NCBI RefSeq assembly: GCF_023973825.1
Contig: NC_090115.1
Location: 806,001-870,000 of the forward strand
Reading direction: 5' to 3'
DNA length: 64,000 bases
Origin: Plasmodium brasilianum
Taxonomy: Eukaryota > Apicomplexa > Aconoidasida > Haemosporida > Plasmodiidae
The translations under genes were made by a program, and so were the position numbers. Below are positions 24,917 through 34,390 of this stretch, one piece after another. A model generated the notes under the pieces. That model saw only the letters and a program-made list of their open reading frames with translations, had not been told where the DNA came from and did no database searches. Every line of letters begins with the position of its first letter. Position 1 is the first letter of the stretch.

Positions 24917-27900
24917 ATGATTTTGCTAAATCAGAATAATTTAAGTGAGAGTAAAAGTTTTTTGCCGTTGGAAAAGTCGGAAGAAGAAAGGGTAGATGAT
25001 AATTTGGAGAAAATAAGTTTATTAGACCTTAAAGAGAATAAATATAGAACTATTAGTATACCTTTAGATTTATTCTACTTTTTTAAATGTTACTCAAAAT
25101 TGAACTTAGAAAATGTTCCAACTAATTTGGAGTACTCTTTTGCAATAGATGGGAAATTTTATTTAGGTTATGAATTGCCCTTATTTGTTATTTTGGTCGA
25201 GACACATATTGAATATAACTATGAATTAAAACAAAATAAAAATGCGTCGAATAGTTTTGATGATGTTTCATATCAGAATTTGTATAAGAAGATGGATTAT
25301 ATACATTTTAATAAAGAGAATAAAGAACTTTTAGGAATGTATTTTGAAGCTGTTAATTTTTGTGGCCCATCAAACTTAATATATGATGAATATTTTAATG
25401 GAATAAGTGAAAAAAATAGTGTTAAGAAAGAAATTAACAAAATTTCTAATTATTATAGGTTAGGTTTAAATGATTTTACTCCCTCTAAGTTAAAATTGAA
25501 AGATGCAGAATATTATTCAGGCTGTTATTATGTGCAGTTATTTAATATATATCTCTTTGTTATGTTTGATCATTTAAGTCAAAAATTGATACTAAGTATA
25601 ATTCCTGTGGAGATTTACGGATCAGAAAAAGGTAAAATATTAGCCCTTAGATTTAGTGAGTATGAAGATTATATAAAGAAAATAATTGAAGAAAGAAAGA
25701 GTAGTAACCAGTTAAACATGTTAAACATAAATTTATATGATAAAATTAATGTTACCAATGATAGTTACAACATCCAACCATTTGATGGGGAAAATACTTC
25801 ATCCAGTTGTGTAGATGAAAATTTAACTGTGAAAAATTTGTTACCTTGCCATATCAACCGTTTAATTAAGGATGATGTATACCATTTCATAAATTTTATG
25901 CGTATTAGAAAATTGGAAACATCACAAAGTAGCGATTTGAATGTTGTGCATAATAATATGAAAAGAGAGAGTTACTTAAGATCATTATCATTAGTGTTAA
26001 TAATATCATCATTATCAGAACTATCAATACATGTTGAAAAGAAAGAATTAAATGTGCTTATAAAACATATAAATAATAATGTTTATTCATTTTGTATGGA
26101 TAAAAAGTATAAATTAAAGAACAATTTAGAGGTACCTTTTTTTAGTACAGAGAATAGAAAGTCAAGTAATGAGGGGAGGGAACAATGGGAAGGTATATAT
26201 ATAAATGATCCAAATAGTAGCACCATGTTACTATCTCGAGAATTTGGAAGAAATTGTTATATAAATTTGTTCATTAAATTATTTATATATATGTTTAAAA
26301 GGGAAAGGAAGAATTGTCTTCGTAGTGATATAGCAATATTTACATGTGCAAAAAAACTTTATTCTGTTGTGTTACATATTTTATTTCATTTATACAAATA
26401 TAACAGTATAAGTCAATTGCGATTAAACAATAGCATATTGATGAAAATGCACAGTATTTTTAAGAATATTGGATTAATTTGTGCACAAAGAAGAGAAGTG
26501 GAAAGAATGTTAGGAAATAGAGGATTGTGGATAATTAAAAGAGAATATATACATTTAAGTCATAAGAAATTGTGTAAAAGCAGTAAGGAAGAAGATATTT
26601 TAGATTATTTCTTTAGCATATATTCTAATTTAAAGGAGAAAAAAGATGATGTCCTGGAAATGGATGCCATATATGGTAAGTATCATGTGAAGGGAAGTAA
26701 GGGGAGACCAATTGGTTGTGTTCATAACAGTGGAAATAGTGATAATAGTGATGGTTACAACAGCAATGGGAATAATGGTAACGGGTATAACAATAATGGA
26801 AATAATAGTAATGGTTACAATAGCGATAATAATGGAGAGCACAATAATAATTATTACAATAATGACAGGGGGAACAATGGAAATAGCAGTAGTGGAAGCA
26901 ACAACAACAACAATAATAATAATAACAACAATAATAATAATAACAATAATAATAATAATAACAATAATAATAATAATAACGATGATAATGAGAATAATAA
27001 TAACAATAATGATAAAGATGGTAGTGATAATGATGAGAACGATGACTGTAACGATAATGACGATAGTAACGAAAATGAGGAGAATAATGAAAATGAAGGG
27101 TACATTAGTAATCATGAAAATATGGTTAATGATAATTATAAATTTGTTGATAGCTTTAACTGTGCAGAAATAGAAACAAAAAAAAGTATTAATGAAGAAC
27201 TAACAAATCATAGCAAATACACGAGTAACACAAGTAAAAGTGAAATAAGCACAAATTATTTTGAAAACAGTTGTAATATTAGTGTAAATAATAGCCATAA
27301 TGAATGTTATGAAGAAAATAACAGTATGATGATATATATGAATAATGATGATGGGTTAACCATGAATAGTATTGTACATGTTCCAAATAATAAGCGTACT
27401 ACAGTCGAAGAAGGAGCACTTTTTGATAATTTGGGTAGTGGGAATAATTTAGATAATGAAAATTGTAGTAGTGATATTGCTTTTAATAATATGAATACTT
27501 ATATGGATACATTTATGGATACCAATAAAGGATATGTTATCAATGGTAGTAAGAGAGATTCTTGTAGTACTAATGAAGAACAAATATCAAATAACTCATT
27601 AAATGATAGTGGAAAAATGAAAGATGATTTGATATATAATGGAAATGATTTAGTATTTCATGGAGAAGTAATAAATGTTAAAGAAGAAGTAAACGAAGGA
27701 TTTGATTCGAACTTCTCTGGTATTAAAAGAAGCAGTACGGATATTGAACAGAAACACATGGATATTGGTGTACAAAAAAAAATAAACAAAAAGAGAAATA
27801 AAGTAAAAATGGAAAAGGGCAATAAAAATTTGGATGATGAAAAAAAAGAAGTACTAAATAAAGTATCACAAATAACAAGAGTAGGAGGAGTATGTTTTGA

Positions 27901-28861
27901 TAAAAATAGACAAAGATGGATAGCTCATTGGAAAATTGATGGTAAATATCATAAACATTATTTCCCTATAAGTCAATATGGATTTGAAAATGCTAGAGAA
28001 AGAGCAATTAATTGTAGAAAACAAGCAGAAAAACTGTTCAATTTGCCAGAAATACAACCAAGAAATAGATGGAATCAAGTGAAAGTGAATGGTACTTCAC
28101 ATATTAAAAAAGCAGCTAAGTTACCAAGATGTGAAGGTGTAGCTTATGATGAATTATCACAAAGTTGGGTTAGTACATTTGTTGTTCATAAAAAATTTTC
28201 TATTGATGATTTAGGTTTTTATGGAGCTAGAGATCGAGCCATTTATTGTAGAAAAGTTTTTGAAAAAGTAAATACAGAAGATGATTATGAATTTTTACTT
28301 AAAGATAGATTAGGATTAAGTAATGAAGAGAGAGAAGAATTAAATGTTTTGTTTAATATAGATAAAAATGCAATTGAAAAAATGGATATCGTAGGAAATG
28401 GCACTGTAGCAGAATGTGGAAATAAGGTAAAAAGTAATATGGATAAAATAAGTGTTAAGGATAATGATGATTTCCCTTTGGAAAACACTAATGAAAACAA
28501 TAACAACAATAGTAATAATACGGATGTTAAAATATCGAATGAACAATATTTAAAAATAACACAAGAAGCTATTGAAATGATTTTAAGTAATATAAAACAT
28601 AAATCTTTACCAGAAATTAAACTAAAATTAATTGATAAACAAAAATTCGAAAATTATAATACATTACTTGATAAGCATTTTAAATTTATTACATCCGTTA
28701 AAAATATCTCGCAGTTACAGCCATATATATCCTTATTTCACAAATTTATTATTTACCATACTCTTCCACATAACATATCTTTAAGGAAGCAGTTATTTAT
28801 TATTGAGGCTTTAGAATGGTCTTCGTTCTTTTCGGGAGCTGCCAACCAGAAGGTTGATTAA
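24917..28861 (+). CDS. AP2-L: ApiAP2 transcription factor AP2-L (two AP2 domains plus ACDC)
   Basis: This is a sequence-specific DNA-binding regulator; the P. berghei gene named AP2-L is needed for liver-stage development. The 1,314-residue product starts at the first ATG after an in-frame TAA (24896). An N-terminal conserved-looking region is followed by an Asn-rich linker (about residues 600-730, with a near-pure Asn run at nt 26900-26980 of mixed AAC/AAT codons). AP2 domain 1 spans about 986-1045 (GGVCFDKNRQRWIAHW, YGFENARERAINCR). Domain 2 spans about 1069-1118 (CEGVAYDELSQSWVSTF, YGARDRAIYCRK). The C-terminal ACDC domain spans about 1205-1312 (ending IIEALEWSSFF). The double-domain layout fits the P. 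falciparum protein studied as a domain-linker-domain construct, and the AP-4 beta/dynein neighbourhood supports the name. Orthology is inferred, not tested. Confidence 0.85.
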   Translation: MILLNQNNLSESKSFLPLEKSEEERVDDNLEKISLLDLKENKYRTISIPLDLFYFFKCYSKLNLENVPTNLEYSFAIDGKFYLGYELPLFVILVETHIEYNYELKQNKNASNSFDDVSYQNLYKKMDYIHFNKENKELLGMYFEAVNFCGPSNLIYDEYFNGISEKNSVKKEINKISNYYRLGLNDFTPSKLKLKDAEYYSGCYYVQLFNIYLFVMFDHLSQKLILSIIPVEIYGSEKGKILALRFSEYEDYIKKIIEERKSSNQLNMLNINLYDKINVTNDSYNIQPFDGENTSSSCVDENLTVKNLLPCHINRLIKDDVYHFINFMRIRKLETSQSSDLNVVHNNMKRESYLRSLSLVLIISSLSELSIHVEKKELNVLIKHINNNVYSFCMDKKYKLKNNLEVPFFSTENRKSSNEGREQWEGIYINDPNSSTMLLSREFGRNCYINLFIKLFIYMFKRERKNCLRSDIAIFTCAKKLYSVVLHILFHLYKYNSISQLRLNNSILMKMHSIFKNIGLICAQRREVERMLGNRGLWIIKREYIHLSHKKLCKSSKEEDILDYFFSIYSNLKEKKDDVLEMDAIYGKYHVKGSKGRPIGCVHNSGNSDNSDGYNSNGNNGNGYNNNGNNSNGYNSDNNGEHNNNYYNNDRGNNGNSSSGSNNNNNNNNNNNNNNNNNNNNNNNNNNNDDNENNNNNNDKDGSDNDENDDCNDNDDSNENEENNENEGYISNHENMVNDNYKFVDSFNCAEIETKKSINEELTNHSKYTSNTSKSEISTNYFENSCNISVNNSHNECYEENNSMMIYMNNDDGLTMNSIVHVPNNKRTTVEEGALFDNLGSGNNLDNENCSSDIAFNNMNTYMDTFMDTNKGYVINGSKRDSCSTNEEQISNNSLNDSGKMKDDLIYNGNDLVFHGEVINVKEEVNEGFDSNFSGIKRSSTDIEQKHMDIGVQKKINKKRNKVKMEKGNKNLDDEKKEVLNKVSQITRVGGVCFDKNRQRWIAHWKIDGKYHKHYFPISQYGFENARERAINCRKQAEKLFNLPEIQPRNRWNQVKVNGTSHIKKAAKLPRCEGVAYDELSQSWVSTFVVHKKFSIDDLGFYGARDRAIYCRKVFEKVNTEDDYEFLLKDRLGLSNEEREELNVLFNIDKNAIEKMDIVGNGTVAECGNKVKSNMDKISVKDNDDFPLENTNENNNNNSNNTDVKISNEQYLKITQEAIEMILSNIKHKSLPEIKLKLIDKQKFENYNTLLDKHFKFITSVKNISQLQPYISLFHKFIIYHTLPHNISLRKQLFIIEALEWSSFFSGAANQKVD
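26895..26985 (+). repeat. Poly-asparagine codon tract in AP2-L
   Basis: A run of AAC and AAT codons encodes about 28 consecutive asparagines, flanked by Gly/Ser/Asn- and Asp/Asn-rich sequence. Synonymous codons are mixed, so it is not a pure trinucleotide expansion. The other frames give artefactual Ile-, Thr- and Leu-rich open frames. Confidence 0.9.
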
Positions 28862-29551
28862 CAGTTTTTACGTGTTTACCAATGTTCTTATATAATTGTA
28901 GGAGAAAAGATTTCCTTATATATGAGCTGTGCATAATATATATATATATATATATATACACGTTACATATATACGTACCTTTTCTTATATCGTAAAAATG
29001 CATTTTCATGTTTTCCAGATGTTTTAATTGTAAATAATGAAAAAAAAAAAAAAAAAGAGGAAACAGTTGCAATTGTGAATGTATATTTTAATCTATTTCT
29101 TAATTTCTAACATAAAAAAAAAAAAATAATAGTAAAAATAAAATAAAATAAAAAACAGAAAAAAAAAAATTATCTTTATAAAATGTTGTTTATGAATCAA
29201 TTATAATTATTTATTATTTAACAAATTTTGCCATAACGTGAAATTAAAATTTTTAATAAAAAAAAAAAAAAAAGGAAAAAAACTCATCATTTTTAAGTTC
29301 ATTTAAATTTTTTTTTTTAATTTTTATACCTAAAAATGTGTGTTGCTTTTAATATTAATACAGACAAACATTTTTTAATAATATTATTTTGAATATTTAT
29401 TATATCTTGGGCATATGAAATATTATGTTCATAAATTGTTTTTTTATGAAACTTCTAAAAAACTAAGTAAAAGGATTAGCCATAATTAAAGCTATATGTG
29501 CCAAATAATCATATTGAATATATACATATATATGAATTATATTAGATGTAT

Positions 29552-29584
<33 letters not shown>

Positions 29585-30623
29585 AAATTTGGTATATCTT
29601 ATTGTATACCATTTATGTATATACTGAAGTGTATGTTTTTACAAATGTATTATATTTAACGAACATAGTATGTTCTTCTGTAATTTATAGTGTAATAAAT
29701 AATTTAACAATGAAAAAATTTTTGGTTACATTTTATTGAGTTGAAAAATCATAGGCAATTAATGTAAGAATTCAAGTATATATTAGTCGAATATCAACAT
29801 GTGTGCTTCAACATGAACAGTTGGTGTAAACTCTAACATGAAGGTTAAAAGAACATTAATATGAAAACTCAACAGGGCAATTCAGAATATTAATATCCTT
29901 TTTACTTATACAAACTTACAGAAGATAACTATTTAGCCAGCTGGAAAAAAAAAAGGAAAACAAATACGGGAAATTTTTAGTTATTTATTTTTTTTTTTTT
30001 ACGTATTGAATTACCACTTGCACACAATTTTTTCTTTTCTATATTTATTTTTGTTTTTTCCATTTTATCTTGTTTAAATATTTCAGTTATAAAAATAAAA
30101 ATAACAATGAAAAGGAATTAAAGTAATGAATGAAAATGAAAAATATTTAAATTTTTTACTACAGAAAAAATCTGTTTAAAACAAAATTATATTTTCTTCA
30201 ATTATTCTTTTTTTTTTTTTTTATGTAATTTTCTTTTGTTTAAACGTTGTAGATATAAAAATAATAATGGAAGATGAAATATAAATGAATACGAAATTGT
30301 AAAATATTCTAATTTTTAATTGCAGAAAAAATGTTTAAAAAACAAATTTTTCTTCCCCCTTTTTTCTTTTTTTTTTTTTTGTCTGCTATTTTAACATTAT
30401 TATATAGACCTGCATATATATATCATATTATATAAAAAAAAAAAAGTCTATACTAATATGTTATTTTTTTCGTATTATACACTTTTTTTTTTTTTATAAA
30501 AAAAGTATAAGAATTTATAAAAACATGAAGCATAGAAAACAGTACGAAAGAAATTTTTTTTTTTAATTTTACATATATATAATTCTGTTTCTATTTTTAC
30601 TTCTACCATAGTGAATCGACAGA
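28862..30623. other. Intergenic region, nothing firmly recognised
   Basis: About 1.8 kb lies downstream of AP2-L, with many A/T homopolymers and an (AT)n run near 29552-29574. A slightly less AT-rich patch at 29780-29960 has no supported open frame. It probably holds the AP2-L 3' untranslated region and the promoter of the next small gene. Confidence 0.5.
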
Positions 30624-31444
30624 ATGGCAATCTGCTGTAGGAGTGTGATTAATCAAGTAAAAGGTACAAAACGTTCAAATTGAAAGAATAAAGGATAAAA
30701 AATTTCTACGCATTTTATGTATCTATATATATATGCATTATATTGTTATAACAACAAGGAGTTTAAAAAATTACTTAATTTTGACAATTATTTTCATTTT
30801 CATTTTCTTTTTCTTTTTCTTTTTCTTTCCTTTTTTTTTTTATTTGTTTCAGAAACCTTCTCTACTAATAGAGGTATAAAATGAGCAAATTAATATATAT
30901 ATGTAAAAAGCGAATTTTTGAAAATAAAGTAAATGTATATAAGTATATACTTTTGCGCACACGTCAGATGTAGAATAAAGCAGATTATGCAGCTTCAAAT
31001 TGATGAGCATGTATATATATATATATGTTCATATACGTACTCAATTACATGCTTAGCCTGTATGTTCATTTGTTGTTGTATATATATATATATATGTGTA
31101 ACAAACTTTACACATTATGGCAAACTGCGCAAGTGCTCATTTTGTAAATTTAATAATAATTGTCTATAGAAGTGTTAAAATATAAAAATATAATCTGATA
31201 TATACTTTTTAAATATTTTAAGTAAATGTAATATGAGGACTCAAAATTATGACGTGCACACTTCTTTTAGCAGCATTTAAAAAAAATAATTGAAGTTGTA
31301 CATTTGTTTATGTGCTTATTTCTGGATGTAATAAGCAAATCTTTTTTTGTAAATGCATACTCAAATACCTTATATAAATATCTACTTAAAGGTATACAGA
31401 ACAAAACTTTGTATTCCTTTGAAAATGGCTTTAAATGTGTGTGA
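30624..31444 (+). CDS. Predicted three-exon small hydrophobic protein (75 aa), unknown
   Basis: This gene is predicted from splice logic and no family is recognised. Exon 1 (30624-30656) reads MAICCRSVINQ, then a GTAAAAGG donor. Exon 2 (30853-30873) is only 21 nt (KPSLLIE). It has a strong acceptor after the polypyrimidine tract at 30791-30850 and a GTATAA donor. Exon 3 (31271-31444) starts after TTCTTTTAG and encodes QHLKKIIEVVHLFMCLFLDV and onward, to a TGA. All junctions are phase 0. The product has one hydrophobic segment (about residues 28-40) and a basic tail, suggesting a small membrane or organelle protein. The micro-exon and lack of homology evidence keep confidence moderate. It lies about 440 bp upstream of another small plus-strand gene. 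Confidence 0.45.
30791..30840 (+). repeat. Polypyrimidine (TTTTC)n tract
   Basis: A run of TTTTC/TTTTCA-like units merges into a T-run and ends at the CAG acceptor proposed for exon 2 of the small spliced gene. It is an unusually strong splice-acceptor pyrimidine tract. Confidence 0.7.
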
Positions 31445-31879
31445 ATTTCCATTTTAGCTAATAGGAAAATTCTTAACTTATTTGAAAATGTTTTCTTTTT
31501 TAATTCTAAAATTTGAACGCCTTATGTGTGTTCATTCATTCATTAATTCATTTATTTGTTTATTCATTAATTTGTTTACTTATTCATTTATATATTTTAT
31601 TATTTTTTCTTTTTTTTTTAATTTTAAAATTCGAAAATTTCATTTCCATATTAATTCAAGATGTATTTGTTCTGATTTTTTATATGTACATATCAATTTT
31701 TATAAAAATTTTTATATAAATATTTAAATAAAAAAAAAAAATTCTTATGTTTATTATACATTTGTGTACACTTATATGAATATATGAAGAAGAAAATTGT
31801 TTACTCTCTTATGTAATTTTATAACAAAAGAAAACGAAAACAACAAGCAGGTAATATTTTACACATAATTTTATACACA
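31445..31879. other. Short intergenic region, nothing recognised
   Basis: About 435 bp of Phe/Ile-coding-type AT-rich sequence separates two small plus-strand genes. The open frames at 31482-31727 arise from the repeated ATTCATT/TTTAT pattern and lack splice or composition support. It probably holds a 3' UTR plus a promoter. Confidence 0.5.
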
Positions 31880-32782
31880 ATGACAGATGTAAAGGGAGCT
31901 TATTTAATTTTTGATAATGCGTCAAATGGATCATTATTTATTGTATGGAAAAAAGAGAAAGTGGAAAATGCGTTACTGTACATAAGACCAACAAAGCCTG
32001 TTGCAGAGTTTAAATTTACAAGTAATAGTGGGAAGTCAGAATTAATTAGAAATTTACAAGTATCAATTTTAGAAATAAAGCGAAAATAAGAAAGTTGAAA
32101 AATGCATCCATTTAATTTTTACCCATCTGTAATTTACCGAGTCGTTAATCTATATTCCCTTTTCTTTTGTTTTATTTCATCAACTTTTTATATCTTTTTT
32201 ACCTATTTTACCTTTTTATATTTTTTACAATTTTAATATTTTTTTCGTTTTTTTCATCTTTTAGTCGGACAAAAAGTTATTTTTTTCAGGTCTTTGCCAA
32301 TTTTTCAAAGAGGCAAAGGACATAAAGGGAGTGATAACTTTGTTACCACATTTTAATGACTCATTCCCAATAAAAGTAAATTTCTATTTTTTAAAAGGAA
32401 ATAATGTAAGATTTAAGAATAAAAACAATAGTATTATATCTATATTATATTATCTTATAGATTGTTTAAATAAATTTCTGTTGGTGAAATTCTTTTTTTT
32501 TTTTTTTTTTTTTCTTTCTGTTCATGGTTGTGGATATATTTTTTATTTTCCTTATTTGTATATACATGTGAAGTTTTATTTATATTATGTGTTTACGTAT
32601 TTTAAAAATGAATTTTAACATGATAGGTAATACCACTAAAAGTTAATGATCCTTTTGATTTAGAAGGAGTTGATGCAATAAGCGTATTACCAAATGGTTC
32701 AAGTTCATTACAAGTTAAGACAATGAAGAAAGACATGTTTGTGTGTAGAGGAAATGCAGAAGGCGCTAGTCTTTCTTTTTAA
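31880..32782 (+). CDS. Conserved-looking small protein, three exons, unknown function
   Basis: Exon 1 (31880-32059) encodes MTDVKGAYLIFDNASNGSLF through ELIRNLQ. Exon 2 starts at 32265 after a strong pyrimidine tract ending TTTTAG (SDKKLFFSGLCQFF...). Exon 3 (32627-32782) reads VIPLKVNDPFDLEGVD and ends GNAEGASLSF with a TAA. All junctions are phase 0. The exon 2 donor is ambiguous: GT at 32376 gives 148 residues, GT at 32406 (GTAAGA) gives 158. Balanced amino-acid composition across three exons argues for a real gene. The protein looks soluble, beta-strand rich, without a signal peptide or membrane segment. No family was recognised. Confidence 0.7.
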
Positions 32783-34390
32783 GAGATAAAAATTTTCCTC
32801 CTTTTCTCTCTTTTTTTTTTTTTTTTTCGTTTTTATATATATCATCACATATAGGAAAAGCTTTTAATTAATCATAAAAATTTATATATATCTCACGGTT
32901 TTTATTTGTAGTACTATGAATGTGATTGCTTAAAAATTGTTAAACCAGCTGACACAAAAATAAAAGTTAAACCATATAAAATCTACATATTTTTGCAGCT
33001 TTTAAATATTAATATATTATTTAATGTTTTTTCCCCGTATATAGTTAAATGAATACATAAATGTACATTAATCCCCCATGTGCATATATATATATATATA
33101 TACGAAATACCTACGCTGAGTGACCAACGTGTGGAGCTAAATGAGCGAAAGAAAAGGAAAGTTCATTTTTTAGACTGAATATTGTGCATGCAGAAAATTC
33201 AGTTGGTTACTGTTCTTTTCTCATTTCTCATTTTGTTTTGCAGTAGGAACTTGTATTAGAGAAATAAAAAAATTTGCTTATATTTATCTTAAAAAAAATA
33301 TGAATATGTGTAAATTTCTCTAAAAATAATTATTTTTAATTTTGATTATTAGAGCTATAATATCGCAAGTGTCATACCTATGTATAGGTGACATGGAAAA
33401 TGCCTTGAACTTATCAACACTACATTTCATATAATTGCGGAAAAAAATTAAACAAAACAAAAGTACGCATTGAGTATTAAGCATTTTAAGATTAAGGTAT
33501 TTCTTAAACGTTACTTTAAAAGGTAATACATATATATAAATATATATAAATACTTATCGACGTTGATAACATTCGTCTAAACACATTCGTAGCTTAATTT
33601 TTATATATTTTATTAGTATATAATAAAATTACCATAAGCATAAAAAGTTCAATATTAAAAAATAATAACCTTTAGAAGGTTAAAAATAAAAAGGAGTTAC
33701 TTGTAAACAAAATATAAAATCATGCATGCTATTAATATTAAAAGAATTATAATGATTGAAAATTACACGTTTATATAGAATGCAGTTTATTTATTTATTT
33801 TTTTATATTTGTTCTTTTGCCATGAGCAATTTATGCAGGGAAAAACAAGATAGGTAAAACGATGTCATAAATACATACATGAACATATATATATATATAT
33901 GTAAATATATACCAAAAATATATCAAAGCCATTTAAATTAAAAATTAATTGAAGCTTTTCTCTTATTCTCCTTTTAACAACTACTCAGCAACTTCAAGAG
34001 TAATAGTTGCAAACACTTTGGTTTTTGTCATTTTTTTAATCTGGGATAAATTGTTACTTGTGCTAATTATATATAAATATAATTATACATCTAGCTATAA
34101 GAATGTGAATGTATATGTGCACCTATTTTTAACTACATATATGCGAAATTTAGGAAAAGGAATTACACGAATTGTAAAACACAAATCGTTCAAGGACAAA
34201 GTCTGTCATGTATGCACATGTTTATTAATTAAATGTAATAAAATAAAAACAAAAATTTGTGGTTCAAAAAGTAGGATTACGTTAAAAAAAAAAAAAAAAT
34301 AAAAGTTTAAAAGGTATACCATTAATAACCTTGTACTGTTATATGTTGTTTAAAAAAATAAAGTCCAAACTTTTAAAATAAAATATATTC
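32783..34390. other. Convergent intergenic region with TGCATGC elements and a hairpin
   Basis: About 1.6 kb lies between the 3' end of the small plus-strand gene and the 3' end of the large minus-strand AP2-like gene. It holds the palindrome TGCATGCA (33185-33192), a second TGCATGC (33723-33729), and an imperfect inverted repeat (about 33371-33392; CCTA/TAGG and GTCA/TGAC around a 4-nt loop). A 117-codon open frame at 33949-34302 lacks an ATG start and ends in poly-Lys from an A-run, so it is not called as a gene. Confidence 0.5.

Noticed and set aside
26630..27173. Long Ile/Thr/Leu-rich open frames on both strands
   Set aside because: Shadow frames of the Asn-codon tract in the AP2-L gene.
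33949..34302. 117-codon open frame
   Set aside because: No ATG at its start (TTG), the tail is poly-Lys from an A-run, and it lies in the likely 3' region of the giant minus-strand gene. No splice acceptor clearly leads into it.
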